Below are positions 32,851-44,600 of a stretch of DNA of 64,000 nt, one piece after another. A model generated the notes under the pieces. The model ran no database searches. It was not told the origin of the DNA and saw nothing but the letters and a program-made list of their open reading frames with translations. The stretch's first letter is position 1. Each line of letters opens with the position of its first letter. This DNA is from Plicaturopsis crispa FD-325 SS-3. Its lineage: Eukaryota > Basidiomycota > Agaricomycetes > Amylocorticiales > Amylocorticiaceae. The position numbers and the translations under genes are program-made. Where the stretch lies: contig KN832554.1 in NCBI GenBank assembly GCA_000827205.1, positions 2,194,892 through 2,258,891 of the forward strand, in the 5' to 3' direction.

Positions 32851-33373
32851 GGATTCAGTGGTGTGCAACAGACGACGCTAGAACCAGACTGCGCGTGAGT
32901 GTTGAGATCATCAGCAGACGACCGAATCGGAGGTATAGTGCAAAAGACAGCGTCACAGTTGAGAGTCAGACAACGTTTCATTAAATTTCATTATTTTTAG
33001 CGGCCTTGAGAAAGCTTTCGAAGACGTGCCGCGGTGCCTGAATGTGACGCGGAATCTGAAAGTCGAGTCCCACCAGACCCCCAGAGCTTTTAGTCTTCCG
33101 TACGACCCACGTCACGACCACGTATACTATAGTACGGTATACGACGCAGTTTTGACAGTGAAACTTAACGCGGGCGAGTGAACAGTGAGTGCATTTCGAT
33201 ATGGACATCGCATGATATCTGCACAGTTTTACAACCGGTCTTCAACTATATAGACTTTGTCACACTTCGTGTGGAATAGTCGACGGTAAAACCCCGGAGG
33301 CGTAGCATCTGGCCGACATATCTGACCTCGAGAAGTTCGCGCACTGTTGCATGCACCTGAGCTCTAGGTCCCT
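32851..33373. other. Divergent intergenic region, ferroportin and SDR
   Basis: Holds both promoters (ferroportin minus, SDR plus) in 523 bp. A symmetric sequence CGTATACTATAGTACGGTATACG lies near 33120-33143 (described here only by its ends, cgtatac and gtatacg) and could be a palindromic protein-binding site. Nothing coding was seen. Confidence 0.35.
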
Positions 33374-34863
33374 ATGGTGCTCAAAATTGTCGCAGCCGCA
33401 GCGTCTGTGGTGCCGACACGCTATTATGTGCCCACGTTTGTCGTGATACTAGCTGTGGTCGTCATCCGTGCATTTTCACAAGGTCGGAAGACAAACCGCG
33501 AGCGAGACATGCACGCGCGTGTCGTTCTCGTCACAGTACGTTTATATTGATCTTCTGTGCGTTTGACTCTGAGGTCATCTTTCCAGGGTGGTTTCACGCC
33601 AATGGGTATGACCCTTATAAATGAACTAGCACAGCGAGGCGCACATATAATCGCACTTTCACCCCATCCCATCACTTCACCAAAGGTCGACCTCCTCATT
33701 ACGCTCTTACGCACAACTACGAACAACGAGCAAATATTCGCAGAGGAATGCGACTTAGCATCCCCAGAGTCCATTCGGTCGTTCTGCACGCGTTTCTTGA
33801 CCGGCCAAGAGACCCGGTTGGATGCCCTCGTATTCGCACACGAGTACCAGCATGTTGGAACCATATTTGGCAGACAAGATCTCGCAGCTGCAGAGAAGCA
33901 GAGGCAGGCAGGATCTCTAGCGACCTTCCTTATGACCACCCTTCTTCTCCCTGCACTTCTAGTTGCCCCCGTAGAAAGGGATATCCGCATCGTCAATGTT
34001 GTGAATCCGTTCTACGCAGCTGCAGTACCAGATTTCACGCCTAGCGGACAGAAGACCACGCCCGCATCCTCGATGTTCCTCCGAGAGGGTATACGTGCAT
34101 TACGCATGGTCGTACTCACTCGGCATTTACAACGTGTTCTGGACGCATTGCCGACTGGCGCGCAGGTGCCTAAGACCGAGGAGAACGCTGTGCCTGTAGT
34201 TAGTCAGGCGTCGCAAGCATCAAATATTGTCGCAGTGTCGGTATCACCTGGCATCAGCCGGTCAGACACTATTGCACCACTCCTTGGTGTCGACGACATC
34301 GCAAACCGCTCCCTATTGGGCCTTATCCTGTACGTGCAGCTTCCTTCTGCAAGTGTATTTTACTCATATTTCCATATAGGTACATTCTGTTGCAACCTCT
34401 TCTCAGGCTCTTGTCGAAGGCACCAGCGGCGGCGCACCAGTCCATATTGCATGTCCTCTTTCTACCCACCCCTTTCAAAGCGGTATCGTCGACCAAGTTG
34501 GACAAGGAGGCTGCGAAGACTACCGTGATCGATGACGACAAATCGCCAGAGGAGATTTTGAAGCCCGGTGCGCTTTATTCCGAATGCGCGGTGGTCAAAT
34601 TGAGGGTTCCCGTGCCATTGGAGCCCGAGCCTGAGCCTTCATCTGCTAAGGGCAAGGAGAAAGGCATGGAAGAGGAGAGTGTGAAGGTGTTTAACGACGG
34701 GGAACTCGGCGGCGAGGTCGCGGGTAGGCTAGTATGGGAAAGCTTCGAGTCTGGTCTAAAAGACTGGGAGAAAGAGAACCCGGTGAACGAAAAAGCAGCT
34801 GAGGCAGCTCCCGAGGCTCCCTCCAGTTCTCCGCCGGCGGGGGTCGACAGTGATAAGACGTGA
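33374..34863 (+). CDS. Short-chain dehydrogenase/reductase homologue, Env9-like, lacking YxxxK
   Basis: The start gives an N-terminal membrane helix (VPTFVVILAVVVIRAFS) like the lipid-droplet/ER SDRs. A 45-50-nt intron then joins VVLVT to GGFTPMGMTLINELAQRG, forming the TGGxxxxG nucleotide-binding turn. Next comes EECDLASPESIRSFC (adenine-ribose region), ALVFAHEYQ in place of the usual NNAG, IVNVVNPFYAAA where the catalytic Ser is expected, and FLREGIRALRMVVLTRHLQR where YxxxK should lie. Neither the catalytic Tyr nor Lys is visible, so activity is doubtful. SVSPGISRSDT corresponds to the conserved PG motif. A second intron lies at about 34331-34380. The C-terminal 150 residues hold a hydrophobic segment (ILLQPLLRLLSKAP) and an acidic Pro-rich tail. 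Similar proteins are found across Agaricomycetes; yeast Env9 is a distant relative. Confidence 0.72.
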
Positions 34864-35574
34864 TACTGGGTGAGCATTCGATAGACCTTATTGATGCGAA
34901 GATATGGTGTTGACACCTCTTTAGAACCCATAAATCAAAACCATAGTATATACCTCATAATATATCCTACACTGGTGACTACGCCCTGCACCCTATCATT
35001 ATCGTCAACTGGTTTGGGGCGCTACTTTGTTGACCAAGTGTCCACAGCCGACATTAAGCCATGCCGATAATCGCACCACATTCACACCTATTGTTTCAGT
35101 CTTCCCAACCTTCCATGTCAAGCCCAGAAAGGTCTGTGGGGAGGACTGCGGCTGGCATCCGTATGCAACGCGCACTTGAATGAATTCGCACCAAGTGGCT
35201 GGCATACCACGTCTGAGGGCCGAGGCAAGGCCTGCCAGGGGCTAACCTTGCCCTTTTGGACGTGTTTCTATTTTCCAACTCTTTCCCATTTCCTCCGCCA
35301 GTCGTTCACTTTGCAAGTCGCAACTTGTGGCTTGAATCCCTGCAAGTATGCGCCAAGGCGAGCGCTACTTGTTGACAGCGAGGCCTCTACATACTCGTCG
35401 CAACGTCGACTTACGCGCGGTTTTACAGGAGAGGACATCCGCAAAAGGCAAGAATTTAATATCACGAACTTCGGCACAATGATCGCTGTCTTCCACTGCT
35501 CCACGATTTAAAAGGCATCCCTGCTTGGACTGCGGCTTTGTCTACGACTGCATCGGTCGCTCGAGGGACCCACC
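34864..35574. other. Intergenic, antiporter promoter
   Basis: SDR 3' UTR and antiporter promoter. Open frames are present but lack protein character. Nothing else seen. Confidence 0.4.
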
Positions 35575-38500
35575 ATGCCAGAATTTTCGAGCACAGTGAT
35601 TAGTCTGTTCCACTCGAAAAGAGTCGCTCCCGATCAGGTCTGTCGCGTTCGACAACATGACCATGTCTATCTACTGACGTCTCATGCTATCGTCGCGCTA
35701 GGGTGGTCTATTGAATGGCAAAGACCCGAGTGCATTTAACACGTCGGATCCTCTGCGGATATGGATAATTCAAGTCGGCAAGTCCCTCGGTGATGAGCCT
35801 GCGTGCAATGAAACTGATAGACTTTCTGCTCAGGCGTCATTATCATGATGACACAGCTCCTTTCGTTGGGGCTACGGAAGTTGCGACAACCAAGAGTGAT
35901 AGCAGAGGTCTTGGGGGGAATCATCTTAGGTGAGCATGGAAGAAATCAATCTGCTCCCCCTGTATGCCTAAAACGCCATAGGCCCCACCGCGTTCGGACG
36001 GATCCCTGGATTCACAGATCATATATTCCCGGACGACTCGAAGCCATATCTCTCCCTTGTCGCGAATATTGGTCTATGCCTCTTTCTCTTCCTCGTCGGA
36101 CTCGAGATTGATGCCGGTGTCATCAAACGCAACGCGCGGCTTTCAGCCACTGTCGCGCTCGCAGGCATGTGTCTGCCGTTCGGGCTCGGTGCGGGCTTGT
36201 CTGTGCCTCTTTACCATCGATTCATCGACCCAAGCGTCAAGTTCACCAATTTCATGCTCTTCACTGGCGTCGCGTACTCCATCACTGCGTTCCCCGTCCT
36301 CTGCCGCATATTGACAGAGCTCAAACTTCTCGACACCACAGTTGGCATAGTCGTTTTATCGGCCGGCGTTGGCAATGACATCATTGGCTGGACGTTGCTG
36401 GCGCTCAGCGTCGCTCTCGTTAATGGGGGTGCGGGACTCACGGCATTATACATCTTGCTCGTGTGTCTTGCTTGGGCGCTATTCCTGCTCTTTTTCGTGA
36501 GACGCTGCTTTTTGTGGCTTGCACATAGAACAGGCTCCATTGAAAACAAAGTGCCAACTATGTTTTTCATGACTGTGATCATGCTCTTTCTCTTTGGCTC
36601 AGCGTTTTTTACCGACGTCATTGGTGTTCATGCCATTTTCGGTGAGCATATCTGCGTTGAAAAAACCTGTCTTTGAGGCTTACGATGTTTTCGGCAGGTG
36701 CTTTTTTGTGTGGTATTATTGTTCCTCGAGAAGGCGGACTCGCGATTGCGATGACGGAAAAACTTGAAGATATGGTTTCCATCATCTTTCTGCCTCTGGT
36801 GCGTGTTTCATCTTGAACACGTAGTCAGATTGCTGCTGACACTTGGTCTCTGCCAGTATTTTACATTGTCCGGTTTGTCTACAAACCTGGGACTGCTTGA
36901 TGATGGCGAGTTCTTCCAAGGTTCTACATTTATGGAAAGGACATTAACGGAACATGATCTCAACAGGCATCACTTGGGGTTTCACTATCGCCATCGTCGC
37001 CCTCGCGTTCTTCGGGAAATTCGGTGGATGCACAATCGCTGCTAGATTTGCTGGCTTCAACTGGCGTGAGTCGTCGACCATCGGCTCGTTAATGAGTTGC
37101 AAAGGGTAGGCTTCCTAAACCGTTCATGATTATCCTCACTTCCTTATGCAATACTTCATAGTCTGGTCGAACTTATCGTACTCAACGTCGGCCTCTCCGC
37201 AGGAATATTGACACAGGTAAATAACGCATTCAAACAACAACACCGGAATTCCGCCTGACAGGAATAACATCTTGCAGAAAGTCTTTTCGATGTTCGTCTT
37301 CGAGGCGCTTATACTTACGTTCATGACGACGCCTCTGGTGACGACTCTATACCCACCGGAGCACCGCACGCGTGTTACTGTCACGGGAGCTCCGTATGGC
37401 AATACGCCTGGCGCGGAACCCACCGCAGGATCCGAGTCCCAGTACGCACCCAAAGAGTCGTCCTCCCAAGATCACAGTGGACTATGGAAGCATCGATTCA
37501 CGGTCGTGTTGGACAAAATTGAACACCTTCCCGGAATGATGGCGCTCACGCAACTCATACAACCAGCCTCAGGCATTGATACCACCGGGAACGAGAAATC
37601 GCCCAAACTTGCTGTGGTTGCCGAAGCGGATAACAAACCAGCGCATACCCCGGAGATATTCATCGATGCCCTGCGATTGATGGAGCTATCAGACCGCACG
37701 TCCGCTGTAATGAAATCCTCGATGGCAGACAGCCTTCTCTTGACGGACCCTCTCCTTGGAATATTCCGTATGTTCGGCGAGCTTCACGATCTCCCGGTGT
37801 CGAGTTCACTCTCCGTGGTCACTTACGAAGACTTGGCATGGAGTGTCGCAGACCACGCTAGCCAAAATCAGTCGGAACTTATCCTCCTGCCTTGGCTTCC
37901 GCCTTCAGTCTCCACTGTGGAGAAGCGCGAGCCTACCACGGCGGCGGCCACACCCCACGCAGGGAACACTTCCAATCCGTTCGACGCGCTGTTTAAATCC
38001 ATCCCCAGTGGCGAAAAAACTAGCTCCGCCATACACTCCCACTTCGTGCGCGGCGTGTTTTCGCAGTCCAAGACGGATGTTGCACTTTTCATCGATCGGG
38101 GACACGCGCCTGGGGAGGCGCGAACGGCAGGCAGCAGGCATCATATATTTTTCCCGTTCTTCGGTGGGCCCGATGACCGGCTCGCACTCGATTTTGTTGT
38201 GCAGCTGTGCGCAAATTCGAAGATAAACGCCACTGTCGTACGGATCGAGAAGAAGGACGTGCCATCTGCTGTGGACGTGCCCGAATCAGTGTATGCGGGT
38301 GATTTCAAGTCGAATGAGAGTGACGTAGCGGCAGCACACATTCGCGAACATCTTACGGTTGCATCGGTACGGTTCACAAAGCCTCTAACTTGATCGGCCC
38401 CTAATAAGCTTCCCTGCATAGGCTGTTGGTGGCTTTCCGGATACAGTGTACGGAAACGCGACCACGCAAACGCGTCTACAATCTGAAACTGCCGACAACG

Positions 38501-38868
38501 TCGCCTGGTCGCGCTACATCTCTGCCAAAGCCAGCAATGACACTGCCAGGCCTTTGGCAACTGCACTGTCCCGCGTCGAATTCGCCGACCTCTCTACGCC
38601 AGTGCCGTTGCACGCTGTTGTGCAGAAGGCGTCGTCCCAGCTCAACGCCCTCATCGAGAAGCGTGAACGTCTACTTGTTGTCGTCGGGCGATCTAGGCGC
38701 CTGGCGGTCGAAGACCACCACCGCGAACTTAAAACACTGATGGAGGAGCACGGGCACGTTGGCCCCGAAGTTACAAAGACCGTTGGGGACGTCGCTACCG
38801 CGTTGGTTGTGAGCGGGTGCAAGGCTGGTGTTGTGGTTTTACAGGCTTCTAACGTTTCCATCGACTAG
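35575..38868 (+). CDS. KHA1: K+/H+ antiporter of the CPA2 family (Kha1-like)
   Basis: Exchanges K+ or Na+ for protons, in yeast at Golgi-type membranes. The start is MPEFSSTVISLFH. The membrane domain follows over several exons: LRKLRQPRVIAEVLGGIILG, PTAFGRIPGF, LFLFLVGLEIDAGVIKR (the CPA2 F-L-V-G-L-E-x-D signature), AYSITAFPVLCRILTE, VVLSAGVGNDIIGWTLLALS (the paired acidic residue), FTDVIGVHAIFGAFLCGI and LYFTLSGLSTNLGLL. Then come SLMSCKGLVELIVLNVGLSA and a C-terminal hydrophilic half of about 430 residues with universal-stress-protein-like strands (DVALFIDRGH, LLVVVGRSR, GVVVLQASN). The length (about 900 aa) and order match fungal Kha1 homologues. About nine introns. No damage seen. Confidence 0.9.
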
Positions 38869-39230
38869 TGTGAGTGTTGAGTACCTTCACGACATTGTAA
38901 CATGCCCTATGTATCATCATTACTCACGATTCTCTTACATATCTTGCAACTATACCCACGTCCAGCACATACAAAGTAGACACCCTTGTCCGAATAACAT
39001 GTCGAATTTTGACTGTCAATCATCGACGTCTCAATGTTCGTTCAACATCGAGACTTTTCACCTCGACTCGCAAACTTGGATCCGTTACTGGCACTCCGTC
39101 GTCTCTTGCATCAATTGGTCGTCGATTTTTAGCCGATGGTCTGGTGCGCAGCATATGCATAAATATTAGGTCCTTGACATACTTATACGATTACAGATCC
39201 ATCCAACAGGCCTTTTCCGGCTAGTATAAT
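38869..39230. other. Intergenic, convergent 3' ends
   Basis: Between the antiporter stop (+) and the coiled-coil gene stop (-). No coding signal seen. Confidence 0.45.
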
Positions 39231-40859
39231 CTACATCGACTTGCAGATCACTCGCGGCTTCAGTAAAACCGTACCCGTACACCCGACCACAACCGGTGCT
39301 CCCTGTGCGATGTTTATCCTCTCCAAGCGACGCACTCCGAGATCGGTTGTGCATAGCACAGTCGCACCCGAGGCGGTGACCGCCGTCAGCGTGTTGTCCA
39401 TCACCGTAGGGTCGAACTCGCGATCCGCAGGTACAATGACAGTCTCCAAGTCTGTTGACGCGATGTCCTCGCCTATTCTTCGGTTCAACTGAAGCGCTAG
39501 GTCTACCACGCTGGACAGCTTCTTTCTGTTAGCAGCAGGATGTACGGTCGTATCACTGTCTTCCGCGAATCCGGCTACTGTTAGGATGCTTGCGAGGGCG
39601 TTGTCGATGTCGGAAGTGATGCGAGAGTGTACTGCTACATCACCGCCGAGCATCTGTTGCAAATACGCTCGGGTGAGTGCACGCCATTGACCAGCAACAG
39701 CTTGCGTTTCTACGCCTTGTGTCAGGGATCTTCGTGCTAGAAAGAAGAAGGGCCACTCACCGTTATGTTGTATCCTTCCGTAGATCTCATTCAAGAACTG
39801 CTCGGTTTCTGTGTGGTCGAAGAACCACGATGAACCGATCCATCCGCAAAACAGCGCAAGGCATGCCCTGACGGCCATCGACACCATCGTCTTATCAATG
39901 TTCCTCGTCGACCGTAGGCGCTCCACCATGGCCAGACCCACGTAATGCTGAGCCTGGTGTCCAGCCGTGTCTATCCTTTGCGTGGCACGCCTCCTATCCG
40001 CGCCATCCCTTCCCGCAGGCCTTGCGGAGTTCACGACAGCGTCTGCATAGCTGCGGATTTCTGCATTCAGATCTTCCACCAACGCTGTCACCTGGACGAA
40101 AGCTTCCATCTGGTCCACTCTAGGAGGTGTGGTGGCTGGAGTGCTCGTCTGAGGTCGCGGATCGCTGCGAAGAAAAGCCTTCTCGCGAGCTAGCTGTTTC
40201 TCCAACATAGAATTCTGCGCCGTCAACGCACGAATGGTTTCCTCCAGCTGGAGTTTCTGCACCCTCATCTCGTCAACGACCTTGTCTCCCCATAGACTGC
40301 TCTGCTCCGTGCTATATTCAGACGTCGAGTCGTCGCCTGGAGTGCGGACGCTCCTTGCGTCGGCGCGTTCGTCATCCGTCCTGCCGGAGGGGCGCTCCCC
40401 GTTTATGCGCGCGCGATCTGACAACGCCCTGCCCTGTGCGTCTAGCCCACGGCTGTGCTCTTCCAAGCGTTCCAGACGCTCCTTCCATCCACCCCTGTTC
40501 CGCCTTAGCGAAAGCCCCGGGGCCACGCGCGGAACTGCGTTCGTCCACTCCACTATACTATCCTCGTCTTGCTGGGTATCGCCGACGACAACCTGCTGGC
40601 GTTCCGGCTTCTCCACTGCCTCCTCGGCCGGCCGATCGGGCTCGGGCGATTCGAGCGGTCGAGGTTGAATATCAACTGACTTACAGTCGTCCCTCGCCGA
40701 TTTTCCATCTAATTCCAAGGCCTGCTCGAATACACTGGGGGCGAGAACACTTTCCGCAGGTTCTGTGCCTGCAGCTTCTTGTTTGGAGAGAAACAGATTC
40801 AGCACAGAAGCAGTGGTGAAGGATTTTTTGCGGTTAATCCTGCGGGTGAAAAAGCCCAT
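39231..40859 (-). CDS. Coiled-coil protein, paralogue A of a local family
   Basis: Two exons (40859-39761, 39700-39231) give 1569 nt and 522 aa. The ATG at 40859 (MGFFTRRINRKKSF) is the first clear start. The N-terminal half is charged and low-complexity, followed by a coiled coil (LQLEETIRALTAQNSMLEKQ). The C-terminal half is shared with two other genes in the window: VEDLNAEI, a region with WFFDHTETEQFLNEIYGRI, then AVAGQWRALTRAYL, VDLALQLNRRIGEDIASTDL, TVIVPADREFD, VLCTTDLGVRRLERI and TVLLKPRV. The 60-nt intron, phase 1, sits exactly before AVAGQWR and keeps the frame if retained. No signal peptide or membrane segment. I do not recognise the family; it may be Agaricomycete-specific. The helical C-terminal domain ending in a beta-like LLKPRV strand looks like a folded unit. 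Confidence 0.72.
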   Translation of the reverse strand: MGFFTRRINRKKSFTTASVLNLFLSKQEAAGTEPAESVLAPSVFEQALELDGKSARDDCKSVDIQPRPLESPEPDRPAEEAVEKPERQQVVVGDTQQDEDSIVEWTNAVPRVAPGLSLRRNRGGWKERLERLEEHSRGLDAQGRALSDRARINGERPSGRTDDERADARSVRTPGDDSTSEYSTEQSSLWGDKVVDEMRVQKLQLEETIRALTAQNSMLEKQLAREKAFLRSDPRPQTSTPATTPPRVDQMEAFVQVTALVEDLNAEIRSYADAVVNSARPAGRDGADRRRATQRIDTAGHQAQHYVGLAMVERLRSTRNIDKTMVSMAVRACLALFCGWIGSSWFFDHTETEQFLNEIYGRIQHNGEWPFFFLARRSLTQGVETQAVAGQWRALTRAYLQQMLGGDVAVHSRITSDIDNALASILTVAGFAEDSDTTVHPAANRKKLSSVVDLALQLNRRIGEDIASTDLETVIVPADREFDPTVMDNTLTAVTASGATVLCTTDLGVRRLERINIAQGAPVVVGCTGTVLLKPRVICKSM

Positions 40860-41688
40860 GCTGGCTGTTGGCAGGGTCGGATGAAGTCCAAGGCTGGAAG
40901 ACCCATGGTTCCCAGCGGGTCTTTGTATGAAAGTCTCTGTGATCGGCCGCACGCACTTCGCGTTGCGGTAGTAGGGGTGCGTATGCCGCGTGTTAGTCTG
41001 TTGCAGCAGAAGTCTGTCACTCGTTATCTGACAATCTCAGCTGTCCTACGACAACACGAATCCTCACCTCGCATATTACACCGTTTCATGATACAGCTTA
41101 TTCGAGGTTGAACAAATAGACTTATGACGCCCATCTGAGTAGTGATGACTGCATGCCACATGTCTGACACGGCGTCGCTAAGCCACAATTTTTGAATCAA
41201 ATAGGTGAAAGAGAGCGCAACAGCGAACCAGGGCATTCACGTCGCATAGAGCATAAGAAGCCCGAGAATGCACTGAGTAGAGGGCCTTGAGATACGTCTT
41301 TTCAGGGTCTCCAACACGCCTCTCCAAACTTCGTTCCCTCTGGCTGATCGCAATGCACAATCCTAAGTATTCGATGACACTCCGAAGAAAGACGTGAATC
41401 TCTCACCACAGGCGACCCAGTACCAGCGCCGCCCAAAAAGGCACAGCAGCCCAATCGGGGCATAGATTGGGCGGAGTGGTTTGGCCAAAGTCTCCGGATC
41501 TCCGATTCCGATCGAGCCAAGATCTACGCGAGATTTTTCACCTCTGCACACATTCAACACGCTCTAATTTTCTATTACGCTCTGTGCTACATTCTGGGTC
41601 CTTCACAGCTGCACATTTCATACCAGCCTGGACTTGAACGCTCTGCACGCCACTTTGATAAGGCCCCAGTGGCTACTGCAAGCCCGTC
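40860..41688. other. Divergent intergenic region, coiled-coil A and UTP20
   Basis: 829 bp with promoters for both genes. Two inverted CCAAT boxes flank each other at 41451-41455 (CCAAT) and 41466-41470 (ATTGG). No coding exon was recognised. Confidence 0.4.
41451..41470. promoter_or_regulatory. Paired CCAAT/ATTGG boxes upstream of UTP20
   Basis: CCAAT at 41451-41455 and ATTGG at 41466-41470, about 220-240 nt before the UTP20 start. Such pairs are classic binding sites for the Hap2/3/5 (NF-Y) complex. Motif match only. Confidence 0.3.
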
Positions 41689-44600
41689 ATGGACTACGAG
41701 GACGAGGCTCCTCGTGTAAAAAGGTTCAAGGTGCGCGAATTGCCATGTAATGTCTATGAATATGAGCTCACAGGGCCGACAGTATCAATCACACAAAGAG
41801 TCTCTAAAGGATGTCCATTTGCCATCTGCGCTCGCCCAGACTAAATTCGACCAGGACGTCGCAGTAAGCCTCCTGCATGTCGGACTGACGGTAGACTGAC
41901 ACGCAACACCGTAGGACAACGACTCTCATTTTCATGAATCCCTTGATCACTGGAGACAGCTCAATCTCTCGCCCGCATTCATTCGGTTTGCGGGCCAGGC
42001 TGACAGCTTGTCGGCTTCTATGCCCTTGCTCCTTCACAATTGGCGTGAACTGGTGGAGCTATGGACAGCAGCACTGGACGTGGCAGATGACGAGGCAATG
42101 AGGGCGTTGATGGAGTGCGTATATCGCCCACGTGTGTCTCTTCCCATACTCACGAGCTCCAAGTCTACTGCAGAAGATGGCGCACGACCTACGAACAACG
42201 CTCTCCCCAGCTTACCCCGATCTCCTATCTCGTCTCCTCAAATTACTACCACGCGCAATATCCGCCCCCGCTCTGACAGCCCTGCTGGAGACCTTGTCAT
42301 CTCTGTTTAAATACCTGTTGATACCGTCTATACACCTCGATTTACTCGAGCAGAGCTGGACCGCGATACGCGATACATTACCGAAGTGCAACCCGGAGGT
42401 ACAACGTGCGGTCGCTGAAGTATGGGGTACTACATTACGCCGTTTAAAGACGAACGCGCGAGAACGCAGTATCGAGCTTATGGTCGAAACTTTGGAGGGC
42501 ACCGAGGACGCATGCGCATGGGTGTTCATTTTCGCATGCCAGGTACGTCTCCTACTTTTGGTCATGCTCTGACACTCATTTGGTCCGCAGTCTGTCTCAC
42601 AAACATTGCACACGGCTACCACGAGCGTTGTGGGGCCCTTAATAACGTATCACCTCGCTCGCGACGCCTCCGATGTGTCGTATACCTTGATACGTCGCGT
42701 CCTCACCGCGCTGATTCATCACTGCAAATGGGGTGACCAGTTCGCCCCGCTGGCAGAGGTTCTCGTTGCGCAATACAATGCTGCGACGACGTCGACCGTA
42801 TCAGACGCGGAACGCGAACGCCTGCGTCGCATGCTGGAGATACTGTCTGTACCTCTCTCGGTCCGTGAAGGCTCTCGTATCTCGCGTAAGTGTCAGTAGC
42901 TTGCCCCTGCGCTCTCCCTAACGTCTCGTCCGCAGAAAAACACATAGCAACACTCGTAGCCTCGTTCCCATCTCTCCCGCTTACTCCGGCGCTTTCCGCC
43001 GCGCAACTCAAGTTTGCCACCTCTGCGCTGACCGCCGGCGACATGTCGGTATGGATGGGCCCCGGGCGCAAGCTCCTCGAATATTCTTGGACAGTGCCAA
43101 TATTTGGCGTACGACTGCATGGCGCTTTATGGGAGCTTCACTGGGGTGGTTGGAAAATGATCGCACTACCCGGTGTTTTGAAGAGCACCCCAGTTATTCT
43201 GGAGAAAGGACCACGGTTAGGTGCTGGATTTCTCGCGGCGCTATGCACGAGCGGCAAACTCGGTGAAGTAGATCTTGTATGGAAGAAGACAGTCGATAGA
43301 TGGCTGCATGACAAGCTCCAGAACTGGGAGCGGACAGAAGAATCTGTGAGTTTCCGAAACATCATGGCCCAGGGCGACACTGACGGAACGTGCAGGTCGC
43401 GGAGTTGCACGATCTCCTCGCCTTGATGGAATTTTCATCGTCGGCATCCAAGTTACTCATTTGTATCATCGAAACGACACTGGAGACTCCAGACCCGCGG
43501 TCTGAATATGAGGCAACATTTGCCAATTCCGCGTGGGTTTTAGGGTCGTGTATGCAAGCACTGTCGACACGGCCACCCGCAGAATGGGTCGATGGCATTG
43601 ACATTGCTGATGTAGTTACGAAGACTGCCGCTGGATGGGGATGGTCAGAGCACGCTCTGGGAGGTCTAGTAAACCTTCTCCAAGCCAGGTACGTTCCCCA
43701 GTTTCACCGAAGAGCTGATGCTCATGGAGGTACGATAGTTCCGCCAGCGAACCCTTAATCGCCCTGCAAACGTTGTATCCGTATCTACAGGATGGCCTTC
43801 TCTCACATTCTCGACCTCTTCGCCTGAATGTACTGCGCCTCTTATCGTCAAATCTTGTACACTCTACAGTCGGCGAAAAAGAGGTGCTCAAACGGTGTCT
43901 TCAAGGTGAACAGGTATCCCTCGATGTTCAGGGCGTCCGCGAACGCGTTCTCCGTATCGGCAGGGTGGGCCAGGTTGTGAAGGATGGAGATGACACGGGC
44001 GCGGACATATGCTGTCGCTGGCTAATCGGTGAGCCTCACCCCTCCATATAATTTGTCGCAAAGCATGACGTCCATCCCAGCGCAATTGAAGGTCAATCTT
44101 CGACCACTCTGGTCACCGGCTGCGGAAGCACTCTCGTCGCTCTCCCAGCGGTTCGGCGATGTTGTTTGGCGGCTGGTGTTCGACGAGGTTAAGACGGCCA
44201 CTCAGCCTCAAATAGCCTTAAATGCGCTCCCGTGGATGCACGATGAGACGAACGAAGAGAGCGACCTACACGATACCTGGGAAGAAGAGCGCACCTGGAG
44301 GGACCCAAGTGCACATAAAATCCGAGACGTTGTCGTGAAGTGGCTTCGCGACGACAATTCGCGGTTGGAGGTCATTCGAGTGGGTGCTTTGTTCCTTGTC
44401 ATCACCCGCTTTGCTCATTAGTTTGCAGAGTCAAATTTCCCGGGAACGGTTAGACTCGATGACTTACGAGGCCCAGCTGCTTGCTACTTTAGGCGAGTGC
44501 TCTTCGCTGGCTGAGAAGCACAACAGGGATTTGGTGCCCTACTTCTTGTCCCTTGCCGGACCCGAGGCGCAGTCCAAGATTGCGCGTCAAAAGCTCAGCG

